DNA from: Prescottella agglutinans
GTDB lineage: Bacteria > Actinomycetota > Actinomycetes > Mycobacteriales > Mycobacteriaceae
Length of the DNA: 64,000 nucleotides
Reading direction: 5' to 3'
Assembly: GCF_004011865.1 (NCBI RefSeq)
Contig: NZ_RKLP01000004.1
Coordinates: forward strand, 124,001 to 188,000
The notes beneath the pieces are model-generated. The model ran no database searches. It was not told the DNA's origin and saw only the letters and a program-made list of their open reading frames with translations. This document shows, piece after piece, positions 37,122 through 44,208 of the stretch. Position 1 is the first letter of the stretch. The number at the start of each line of letters is the position of its first letter. Both the position numbers and the translations under genes were made by a program.

Positions 37122-37724
37122 GTGGCTCGCAAGCGTTCCCTGGACGAAGGACCGGTGCTGCGCGGGCAGATCATGGCGGCATCCGCCAAGCTCTTCTACG
37201 AGCGTGGATATGCTGCCACCTCCATTCGCGACATCGCAGAGGCGGTCGATATCTCGTCCTCGACGATGTACCACCATTTCAAGAACAAGCAGGAGGTTCT
37301 GCACGCCATCGTCACGCAGTTCATGACGGACTTCGTGGCGGAGATGGACGAGATCCTGCGCGACAAGACGCTAGCGCCGACCGATCGGATCCGGCAGACC
37401 GTGCGTAAGCACATCGAGTTCAGTGATGACCGGCGCCCGGAGCTTCTCGTCGGCAACCCAATTCGAAATGCCCTGGATGCGGATCAGCAGAGGGAAGGTA
37501 TCCGTCTCCAGTCCGCTTACCACGACGCTGTACGGGACACGATCAAGGATGGCGTCGACTCTGGGGAGTTCGACGTTCCTGACGTCGCCGTCGCCACCAT
37601 GGCCGTGCTCGACATGCTGAACGGTGTTCGCGAATGGTTCACCCCGCGGGGCACGCTGACCAGGGATGCGCTCGTCGAACGCTACGTCTGTCTCGTCCTG
37701 CGGTTGTTGGGCGCGGACCGGTAG
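37122..37724 (+). CDS. TetR family transcriptional regulator, candidate controller of the SDR and monooxygenase genes
   Basis: The 200-residue regulator starts at a GTG (VARKRSLDEG). It has the TetR DNA-binding domain: LFYERGYAATSIRDIAEAVDISSSTMYHHFKNKQEVLHAI (about residues 25-64), where TMYHHFKNK is the recognition helix end. The C-terminal ligand domain is helical. It lies between the divergent SDR and the monooxygenase, whose upstream regions share one palindrome, so it is the best candidate to bind it. Its own leader lacks a copy of the palindrome, so it may not be autoregulated. Confidence 0.9.
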   Translation: MARKRSLDEGPVLRGQIMAASAKLFYERGYAATSIRDIAEAVDISSSTMYHHFKNKQEVLHAIVTQFMTDFVAEMDEILRDKTLAPTDRIRQTVRKHIEFSDDRRPELLVGNPIRNALDADQQREGIRLQSAYHDAVRDTIKDGVDSGEFDVPDVAVATMAVLDMLNGVREWFTPRGTLTRDALVERYVCLVLRLLGADR

Positions 37725-37884
37725 AGGGATTCGTCCCACACGCCAACGGCGCGTAGGACGGGGCCGGCAACAGGCATCGCGGTGGCGACCTTCTTCGAGA
37801 TCGTGTCCATAGGCCCGCACTTACCTCAGCGCGCCCCGATGCGTGCCTGATCATGGTGCCACCATGGGCGTTGTCTGGCTCAGC

Positions 37885-38230
37885 TGCCGCTTCAAGATCT
37901 TGCCGCTGGCGTTCAACGGCTTCTCGTCGAGGAACTACCAATTCCACTGGCACCTTGTAGTCGGCCAGACGCTGCGCGGCTAAGGTGCTCAGCGATTCCT
38001 CAGTGGGCTGCACGCCCGGCTCAGGAACGAGCGCTACGCAGACGCGCTTGCCGAACAAGTCGTCAGGGCGACCGAATACCGCAACCCGCGCGACGTCGAG
38101 GTGCGCGGCGATGGCGCTCTCGAACTTCAGGCTGTACACGTTTCGGCCGCCGCGGATGGATCATGTCCTTGCTGCGCCCCAGTACATGCACACAGCTCTC
38201 AGCGTCCTATGGATCCGACGTCTCCGGTGC
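37885..38230 (-). pseudogene. C-terminal part of an acyl-CoA ligase
   Basis: Read on the minus strand: TGDVGSIG, then VHVLGRSKDMIH, NVYSLKFESAIAAHLDVARV, FGRPDDLFGKRVCVALVPE, LADYKVPVELVV and, after a frameshift, LDEKPLNASGKILKRQL. This is the hinge and C-terminal domain of an AMP-forming ligase with the catalytic-Lys segment. It breaks at 38,228-38,234, exactly where an IS256 fragment on the other strand begins. The preceding part of the ligase lies inverted at 38,555-38,714. Confidence 0.8.
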
Positions 38231-38505
38231 ACAGCGCCTGGAGCGAGTTCGTGCCTTCCTCGACTGCGACCCGGAAATCAGGCGAGTCATATGTAGTCCA
38301 ATGCGATCGAGAGTATCGATGCCCGCTATTGGCGTGCAATCCGGGCCCGAGAGCATTTCCCCAGCGATCAAGTGCCTGCATTTGGCGACACGGACCCTCA
38401 GCCCGACGGAAATGGGAAGAGCGCGATGGGCAGCGAGGCGGGAAGCCGACCCTGATCGTCTTCGCTGTCACGTTCGAAGACTGGACCACCCCGAGTGAAA
38501 CCTAA
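38230..38505 (+). pseudogene. C-terminal fragment of an IS256-family transposase (inverted piece)
   Basis: Frames on the plus strand give SAWSEFVP, FLDCDPEIRRVIC, IDARYWRAIRAREHFP and the ending TLIVFAVTFEDWTTPSET before a TAA. This matches the end of IS256-family transposases (normally W-x-x-AW-x-EFVPFL-x-x-x-x-EIR...NAIES-x-NAR-x-RR). Several frameshifts are present. Its N-terminal neighbour lies on the opposite strand at 38.7-38.8 kb. Confidence 0.75.
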
Positions 38506-38554
38506 ACCGATGCGCCAGAACCGGATCCACCGGATAACTGACATTCCCTCGGCC

Positions 38555-38714
38555 GCGCCGGCGACGGTGTCGAGGTGCGCGTGCGGCACGAGTTCGGCGA
38601 GCGTTTCGTCGACGAGCCGGACACGGTCGGAGAACTGTGCGTGCGTGGCCCCATCGTGACGGTCTGCTACGCGGGAGCCAGGTTGCGACCGCCACCTACT
38701 GGGATGGCTGGGCT
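38555..38714 (+). pseudogene. middle part of the same acyl-CoA ligase (inverted piece)
   Basis: On the plus strand: GDGVEVRVRHEFGERFVDEP, then DTVGELCVRGPIVTVCYAG and, in a second frame, ATATYWDGW. This is the segment of AMP-forming ligases just before the W-x-HTGD motif, and the next residues (HTGDVGSI) are found on the minus strand at 38.23 kb. Confidence 0.75.
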
Positions 38715-38830
38715 GCACAGCCGAACGATGGCGGGATATCGCAGGCCCCACTTGGTGGCGAACTCGTCGAACCGTTCGCTGGCCGCGGCCTCGGTGTAGA
38801 CGGGCATCAGATCGCGTGACAACAGCGACG
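38715..38830 (-). pseudogene. internal fragment of an IS256-family transposase
   Basis: The minus strand reads RDLMPVYTEAAASERFDEF then ATKWGLRYPAIVRL, which is the segment preceding W-x-x-AW-x-EFVPFL in IS256 transposases. The sequence breaks off after RL, and the continuation is on the plus strand from 38,230. Confidence 0.75.
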
Positions 38831-38898
38831 GCTGTCTGGCGTCGACGAGATCGTGTTGTCGTTGGAAAGGGCAGTTGCGGCAAGCCCGTCCAACGCCG

Positions 38899-38928
38899 TA
38901 GCGTGTCGATCGATTGATCGACACGCTA
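38899..38928. promoter_or_regulatory. palindromic operator upstream of the monooxygenase gene
   Basis: TAGCGTGTCGATC-GATT-GATCGACACGCTA is a perfect 13-bp inverted repeat with a 4-base centre. It ends two bases before the AGGAG ribosome-binding site of the monooxygenase gene. The core TGTCGATC-N4-GATCGACA is the same as before the SDR gene. A bound repressor here would cover the transcription start region. Confidence 0.8.
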
Positions 38929-38940
38929 TGAGGAGTCTTC

Positions 38941-40461
38941 ATGAATACCTACTCCGCGCAGTCCAGCGCAGCGCCAGCTCCCGAGACCGCCGCCACAGGA
39001 TCTGTCCTCATCATCGGGTCAGGCTTCAGCGGGCTCGCCATCGCCGCGAAGCTCGAGGAGGCCGGAATCTCCGACTGGCTGATCCTGGAGCACGCCGACC
39101 GCGTAGGCGGCACCTGGCGCGACAACACCTACCCCGGCTGCGCCTGCGACATCCCCTCGCCGCTGTACTCTTACTCCTTCGACCAGAACCCCAACTGGTC
39201 ACACCTCTTCGCTCCCCAGCCAGAGATCCTCGAGTACCTGGAGACCTTTGCCCACCGTCGCGGTCTCACCGGAAGGATCCGATTCGGCCGACGGGTAGCC
39301 GCCGCCGAATGGGACGAACGGCAACAGACATGGACCGTGACGACTGCTGACGGCGAACGATACGAGTACACCCATCTCGTCTCCGCCGTCGGACTTCTGC
39401 ACCGCCCCAAGGCTCCGGCCATCCCCGGTCTCGAGAACTTCGCCGGCACCGCCTTTCATTCGGCACAGTGGAACCACGACTACGACCTGACCGGCAAACG
39501 GATCGCGGTCATCGGCACCGGCGCGAGCGCCATCCAGTTCGTGCCAGCCATAGCCGACCAGGTCGCCTCCATGACCGTCTTCCAGCGCTCTGCCCCCTGG
39601 ATCATGCCCAAAGCTGACCGCCCTTTCGATGAGGACGAGAAGCGCAAGCTCCGCCGCTTTCCAATTCTGAAGTGGTATCGGCGCGCAAGGTTGTACTGGC
39701 AGCACGAAGAACGGGCCGAAGGGTTCACCAATGTCGCGAGCGACAACGACAAGACCGTCGCTTACGCACGAAGGCATCTTGAGCGTCAGGTTCCCGACCC
39801 CGAGCTACGCGCGAAACTAACCCCCGACTACGCCCTGGGCTGCAAGCGCCTGCTGATCTCCAGCAACTACTACCCAGCCCTGATGAAGTCGCACGTCAAC
39901 CTTGTCAACGAAGGCATCCGGGAGATCACCGCAACGTCGGTGATCACCGACACCGGTGAGGTCATCGATGCCGACTGCATCATCTTCGGCACCGGATTCG
40001 ACGCCCAAAATGCTCTCGCCGAGGTCGACATCATCGGCCGCACTGGCATGCTGCTCGACAAGGCGTGGGCCACCGGCATGAACGCCTACCTCGGCACAAC
40101 CGTGAACGGGTTTCCCAACTTCTTCATTCTCTGCGGACCCAACACCGGACTCGGGCACAACTCCCAAGTTTTCATGATCGAGCGACAGGTCCGGTACACG
40201 ATCGCCGCCATCAAGGCAGCCCGGCGCCGCGGTTCGATCGAGGTCACTGCACAGGCCCAAGGGCGGTTCCGTGCATGGTTGCACGCCCAGATGTCGCACA
40301 CCGTGTGGAACGCCGGCGGCTGCACGAGCTGGTACCTGGATCCCCGAACGGGCGAGAACACCCTGCTGTGGCCGTCATCCACCGTCGACTTCTGGAAGAA
40401 GACAGTCCGAATCAAGCCCTCCGACTACACTTTTACGAAGTCTCGCGGCATCTCTCGATAA
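38941..40461 (+). CDS. Baeyer-Villiger-type flavin monooxygenase
   Basis: The 506-residue protein is a class B flavin monooxygenase that would use NADPH, FAD and O2 to turn a ketone into an ester or lactone. The FAD Rossmann motif is GSGFSG (residues 26-31), followed by GGTWRDNTYPGCACD (56-70). The type I Baeyer-Villiger fingerprint F-x-G-x-x-x-H-x-x-x-W is FAGTAFHSAQW (167-177), followed by Asn where Pro or Asp is usual. The NADPH motif is GTGASA (192-197). AGGAG lies five bases before the ATG, and an operator palindrome just upstream. Substrate unknown; 4-hydroxyacetophenone- and cyclic-ketone-type enzymes are the nearest relatives in outline. Confidence 0.9.
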   Translation: MNTYSAQSSAAPAPETAATGSVLIIGSGFSGLAIAAKLEEAGISDWLILEHADRVGGTWRDNTYPGCACDIPSPLYSYSFDQNPNWSHLFAPQPEILEYLETFAHRRGLTGRIRFGRRVAAAEWDERQQTWTVTTADGERYEYTHLVSAVGLLHRPKAPAIPGLENFAGTAFHSAQWNHDYDLTGKRIAVIGTGASAIQFVPAIADQVASMTVFQRSAPWIMPKADRPFDEDEKRKLRRFPILKWYRRARLYWQHEERAEGFTNVASDNDKTVAYARRHLERQVPDPELRAKLTPDYALGCKRLLISSNYYPALMKSHVNLVNEGIREITATSVITDTGEVIDADCIIFGTGFDAQNALAEVDIIGRTGMLLDKAWATGMNAYLGTTVNGFPNFFILCGPNTGLGHNSQVFMIERQVRYTIAAIKAARRRGSIEVTAQAQGRFRAWLHAQMSHTVWNAGGCTSWYLDPRTGENTLLWPSSTVDFWKKTVRIKPSDYTFTKSRGISR

Positions 40462-40770
40462 CGGGAGCCCGACAAGGCGTTGAGAGCAGTGGCCGCGTCA
40501 CCTTGGACTTGGCCTTCGCCGAGCCGACGTCCTACCGCACTCCCTATCCTCAAGCTCGGTGACCACTCACCGTCACCACAGGCCGGCCAGTCAGGAGACT
40601 CTGCTTCCAGAGGGGCCGCCGACAGGGGCAGCGGGCCAACGTGGGCTGTTGATCGGACTGCTCCCGGCGAGCGTCTGCGCGGTCTTGGTACTGAGCCGTA
40701 GGTGATTCCCCGATCGCCTCGCCATGGGCCACATCGAAGCTGGCTGCCCCTCCCCGGTCGCATCGTGAGC

Positions 40771-40847
40771 TGTCAGCGTCGGTTGAAAACTGACCCCGGA
40801 GCGTCGGGGATTCTACGGAAGGGGTCAATGTTCGACCGACGCTGACA
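40771..40847. mobile_element. 77-bp miniature element made of two IS21-like terminal inverted repeats
   Basis: The 27-base sequence at 40,771-40,797 (TGTCAGCGTCGGTTGAAAAC then TGACCCC) recurs inverted at 40,821-40,847 with three mismatches. The two enclose 23 bases. The TGTCAGCG...TTGAAAACTGACCCC form resembles the ends of actinobacterial IS21-family elements. No transposase is present, so it is a miniature derivative or a collapsed insertion. Confidence 0.65.
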
Positions 40848-40926
40848 AGATCTTGCTCGCCGAATCGCCCCGTTGCACGGATTGGTGGTATCTGATCTGC
40901 GGTGCCGCGAGGCACTGTTGGCAGGA

Positions 40927-41310
40927 TGTGCACTGGGCCGAAGCCGTATCCCAAGGAGTTCTGCGACGAACGTCGTCCGCGTGGCGAGCAACCGAGAACC
41001 ACGTCAGCTCAAGTAGATCGCCACGGGTTTCGGGATCAGCGAGTCCTGCCTGACCAACTGGCTCTAGTACGCCGACGTCGAGGACGGCATCAAGCCAGGA
41101 AGCACCGTCGGCGAGAATACGGAGTTGAGCGAAAGCCCGGAAGCGTATCCGGCTGCTGAGCAGGAGAAGGAGGTCCTGCGGCGCCGCAGCCTATCTATCG
41201 TAGGCGAATCTGCCGGGAAAATGATCTACCCGCTCGTCCGTGACGCCGACGGGATCCCCGTCCACGCCGACGCGACGCACTGGCCCGCTACGCGCTCACC
41301 ACCGACGCGT
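40927..41310 (+). pseudogene. decayed IS3-family transposase OrfA (with start of OrfB)
   Basis: Pieces in three frames read PKPYPKEFCDERRP, ISESCLTNWL, YADVEDGIKPGSTVGENTEL, EQEKEVLRRRSL and GKMIYPLVRDADGIPV. These match the helix-turn-helix and leucine-zipper parts of an IS3 OrfA and the first residues of OrfB. There is an in-frame TAG after NWL at 41,065-41,067 plus several frameshifts. The catalytic DDE domain is absent. Confidence 0.8.
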
Positions 41311-41625
41311 TCTGAGCTCGGACAATGGGGCAGCCAGCGTCAGTGCGCGTGAACGAACCCGCCCGAACTCCAGTGGGCACCGTGGGATAGCCCAGGTCAC
41401 GGCAGGTCCGGTCGATTGTTCAGCCGGATCGGCGGCGACATCACCGGCTCGTACCGGAGCTGATTGACCCGATCTGCGACGCAGCCGTCGGAAGTCGGCC
41501 TGCCCGGCCGGGACTCGGAGTTCCAACTTTGTACTGCAGTATGTTTCACAGGTCAGTCGTGTCGGGGGACAGTCAGGCGTGCAGGCCTGTCCATTTCGAC
41601 GAAGCACACGTCACACGGGGGTGGC
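41311..41625. other. stretch with no recognisable gene near the island's right end
   Basis: About 310 bases follow the transposase remnant. The open frame leading into the next small gene has no conserved sequence before its ATG. No inverted end of the IS3 element could be identified. Confidence 0.35.
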
Positions 41626-41835
41626 ATGTTCGGGGATCAAGGGCGCAGACGTCGACCGTGCAACGTGAAGGCGGCGCTGCTGACGTCCGCATGGCTGGCG
41701 TGTATCGCCGTGATCGTGTTCGTTCCCGGAGCGTTCGCGATGTTGGCCGGCCTCGAAGTCTCTGTGGCCGCGACGGTCACGGCTTTCACCGGATTGTGTG
41801 TGCTGATGGCCGGGGTCCTGGTCAATCTCCGGTGA
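41626..41835 (+). CDS. small two-TM membrane protein
   Basis: The 69-residue product has a basic start (MFGDQGRRRRPCNVK) and two hydrophobic segments (ALLTSAWLACIAVIVFVPGAF and VSVAATVTAFTGLCVLMAGVLV). A start at the first ATG after the remnant region is chosen; the frame is open upstream without conserved sequence, and the GGGGGTGGC before it is only a fair ribosome-binding site. I do not recognise a family. It may be island or backbone. Confidence 0.5.
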   Translation: MFGDQGRRRRPCNVKAALLTSAWLACIAVIVFVPGAFAMLAGLEVSVAATVTAFTGLCVLMAGVLVNLR

Positions 41836-42062
41836 CACTTTCCACCGAACGGCTGCGTTCATTCGCACCGGTCCGCTGTCCGTTCACTGGAACACGACCT
41901 CCGGAAGCTCAGCGCCACTGGCACGTTCGGGCAGCCGGGCGAAATCTCCGTATCGTGGCGTACCTCACAAACCGACCCGTCTGATCGCTTTTCGTTTCGG
42001 CGGCGTGGTATTTCGAGGTACCGCCGCTGATTCGCGGCGGCGGGGACAGGGAGGATTCCCAG

Positions 42063-42410
42063 GTGGGAACCATGAAGACAGCAGTGAAGATCGCGGCCGC
42101 GGCTGCGGGGGCGTGCGCGGTTATGGCGATCGGCGCCGGGACGGCGTCGGCGTTCACGGTGCAGCCGTTCGAGGGCGGCACCACGATCGAGGTGAATCAG
42201 GCGGAGGCTGCGGCGCTCTCGCAGGCCCGGATCGCGGGTCCGCTTCTGAATCCGGTGTACCCGCACATCGCGTACACCAGCGGGCTCCGTACAGGCGACG
42301 CGGCCCAGATCTCCATCGACCGGGCGGCCGCACGGAACGGCGGTGCCGGTGCGGATATCTACGGCCCGCTGCACGCTCCCGAGTTCGTCCAGTTCTACCA
42401 CTACGGGTAG
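42063..42410 (+). CDS. small secreted protein
   Basis: The 115-residue product carries a clear signal peptide (MKTAVKIAAAAAGACAVMAI, cleavage after GTASA). The mature part of about 80 residues has no cysteine and ends with APEFVQFYHYG. The GTG at 42,063 sits eight bases after GGAGG; the ATG at 42,072 is an alternative start. A strong terminator follows. I do not recognise a family; secreted proteins of this size are common in Rhodococcus. Confidence 0.75.
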   Translation: MGTMKTAVKIAAAAAGACAVMAIGAGTASAFTVQPFEGGTTIEVNQAEAAALSQARIAGPLLNPVYPHIAYTSGLRTGDAAQISIDRAAARNGGAGADIYGPLHAPEFVQFYHYG

Positions 42411-42412
42411 CA

Positions 42413-42461
42413 GAAAACGGAGGCCCGCCCCGACGAGCTGTCGGGGCGGGCCTTTCCGTTT
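42413..42461. terminator. terminator after the secreted protein gene
   Basis: A perfect 14-bp stem (AGGCCCGCCCCGAC) with a 5-base loop is followed by TTCCGTTT and preceded by AAAACGG. It can work in both directions between this gene and the minus-strand gene at 42.5 kb. Confidence 0.85.
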
Positions 42462-42501
42462 GGTCCACTTGGTCCACTGCCTCGGGAATGTCGAAAATTC
42501 C

Positions 42502-42687
42502 CTACATTCCGTCCCGTCCGGATTCTTGGTGCGGGATCAACTCGTGGCGGCGCATCGGGAACGGGTATGCGCCGGGCGCGTTCTCCCCGACCGGCTTGAT
42601 GACGAACCGATCGGGGTCGGCCTCGTCGACGCCGTCGATCACGAAGATCGACGCTCTGTCGGGATAGATCCGGACGAGGTTTCCCAC
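42502..42687 (-). CDS. hypothetical small protein
   Basis: The 61-residue frame starts at a GTG (VGNLVRIYPDRASIFVIDGV). It has a balanced composition with alternating hydrophobic and charged residues, unlike the Arg/Pro/Ser shadow frames around it. It ends just before the bidirectional terminator. It lies 80 bases downstream of the DUF3046 gene on the same strand. No family recognised. Confidence 0.5.
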   Translation of the reverse strand: MGNLVRIYPDRASIFVIDGVDEADPDRFVIKPVGENAPGAYPFPMRRHELIPHQESGRDGM

Positions 42688-42766
42688 GAGAGCACACGAG
42701 CGAACCTCCCGGATGCCTGACGCAAGACAGCCGAGCGACGTCCGGCGATGCCGCGGCCGAGCCGCT

Positions 42767-42970
42767 CTAACGGCGCTGTGGTGGGACGTCGAACTCGTCG
42801 CACAGCGCCCGCCAGACGACGCGGGGGTCGATGCCGTCCTCGATCGCGTCGGCGGCGGTCTTGGCGCCCAGGCTGAGAATCACGTGGTCGACGAGCAGGG
42901 AGTCGCCGCGGACCTGTCCGAACTCTTCCCGGACGAGATCATGGAATTCGGTCAGTCGCACACCTGCCAC
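42767..42970 (-). CDS. DUF3046 protein (Rv2738c-like)
   Basis: The 67-residue product VRLTEFHDLVREEFGQVRGD then SLLVDHVILSLGAKTAADAI, ending DPRVVWRALCDEFDVP, is a typical DUF3046 protein. In mycobacteria this gene sits directly upstream of recA, whereas here it is 17 kb away, which defines the island. The start may be the GTG at 42,970 or the next GTG three codons in (V-R-L-T-E-F), the form most family members have. Function unknown. Confidence 0.88.
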   Translation of the reverse strand: MAGVRLTEFHDLVREEFGQVRGDSLLVDHVILSLGAKTAADAIEDGIDPRVVWRALCDEFDVPPQRR

Positions 42971-43001
42971 GGTAGCGGAGCCCGGCGTCCGGCCCGAAGG
43001 C

Positions 43002-44150
43002 TCATCCCAGCACCGCGCGACACACCGCGACCGGATCCTCGACGTCGGCCACGCCGTCCGCCGCCTTCCGTGCGGCCGCCGCGAACGACGGATCGTCGAG
43101 GACGCGGCGCACCCCGTCGCGGACGGCGTCGACGGTCAGCGGCCGGATCAGGACAGCACTGCCCTGTCGGGCGACCCGGTTCGCCACCTCCCACTGGTCG
43201 CCGCCGCCGGGCACCGTCACGAGGGGCACCCCGGCGAGCAGCCCCTTCGCGAGGACACCGTGCCCGGCGCCGCACACCAGGGCGGACGCGTGCCGCAGCA
43301 TCTCGTCCTGGCGCCCGTATCCGGCGCGCACCCAGTCGGGCAGGTCTTCGTCGGGCGCCTCGAACAGCGTCACGAGCAGCCGCACACCCAGGCCGTCGAG
43401 GGCCTGGATCGCGGTGTCGAGCATCCCGCCGGCGCCCGTGGAGGCGGTGGACGGCGCCAGGACGATCAGCGGGCCGTCGCCGGGCGGCGCTTCGAGCACG
43501 TTGTCGGCCGGCTCCCACACCAGCGGGCCGACGACGTGCGCGTTCGACGGCCAGTCCGGCCGCGGCACCTCGAGGGCCGGCAGCGTCGCGATCAGCCGGG
43601 CAGCGGGCCCGGGGTCCTCGGCCGGCAGTCCGACGCTCATCCGCGCCTCGCTGCGCTGCGCCCGGCCCTTCCGGATGGCCGGGGCGGTCATGGCGCGCAG
43701 CACCACGTCCCGGGCCCGCCCGCCCGCGCCCGTGCCGGGGGCGAGGCCGGAACCGATGGGCGGCAGGCCCTTCGACGGCAGATACAGCGGGTGCGGGGAC
43801 AGTTCCACCCACGGCACCCCCAGTCGCTCGGCCGCCATGCCGCCACCGACGGTGATGACGTCGGACACCACGAGATCCGGTGCGATGGCACGCATGTCGG
43901 GCAGCAGCGCGGTCGAGACGTGCGCGGCACGGCCGTGGATCTTGGCCCCGGAGTCGGCGTCGTCGTCGGTGTCCCGCGGCGCGAGTCCACCGAGCTTGCG
44001 GGCCTCGACGCCGATGTCGCGCGCGACGTCGAGCCACCGTCCTGCGGAGACGAACACCGGATCGTCCCCTGCGGCAACGAGTTTCCGGCACAACGCGAGG
44101 GCGGGGACGGCATGACCGGCCTCGGGCCCGGCGACGACAGCTACACGCAT
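43002..44150 (-). CDS. GT1-type glycosyltransferase (Rv2739c-like)
   Basis: The 382-residue enzyme is a GT-B glycosyltransferase of the UDP-glucuronosyl/macrolide glycosyltransferase type. The acceptor-side start is MRVAVVAGPEAGHAVPALAL. The donor-binding C-terminal part has the GAGHGVLAKGLLAGVPLVTV segment with the GGGDQWEVANRVARQGSAVLI motif. It would transfer a sugar to a lipid or small molecule. Start chosen at MRVAVVAG. It lies next to the DUF3046 gene, the conserved arrangement seen in mycobacteria. Confidence 0.88.
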   Translation of the reverse strand: MRVAVVAGPEAGHAVPALALCRKLVAAGDDPVFVSAGRWLDVARDIGVEARKLGGLAPRDTDDDADSGAKIHGRAAHVSTALLPDMRAIAPDLVVSDVITVGGGMAAERLGVPWVELSPHPLYLPSKGLPPIGSGLAPGTGAGGRARDVVLRAMTAPAIRKGRAQRSEARMSVGLPAEDPGPAARLIATLPALEVPRPDWPSNAHVVGPLVWEPADNVLEAPPGDGPLIVLAPSTASTGAGGMLDTAIQALDGLGVRLLVTLFEAPDEDLPDWVRAGYGRQDEMLRHASALVCGAGHGVLAKGLLAGVPLVTVPGGGDQWEVANRVARQGSAVLIRPLTVDAVRDGVRRVLDDPSFAAAARKAADGVADVEDPVAVCRAVLG

Positions 44151-44208
44151 CCGGACAGCGTGCCACACGACAGTGAGCCGTCACACATGCCGGCGCCGGG
44201 CGGCGGCC

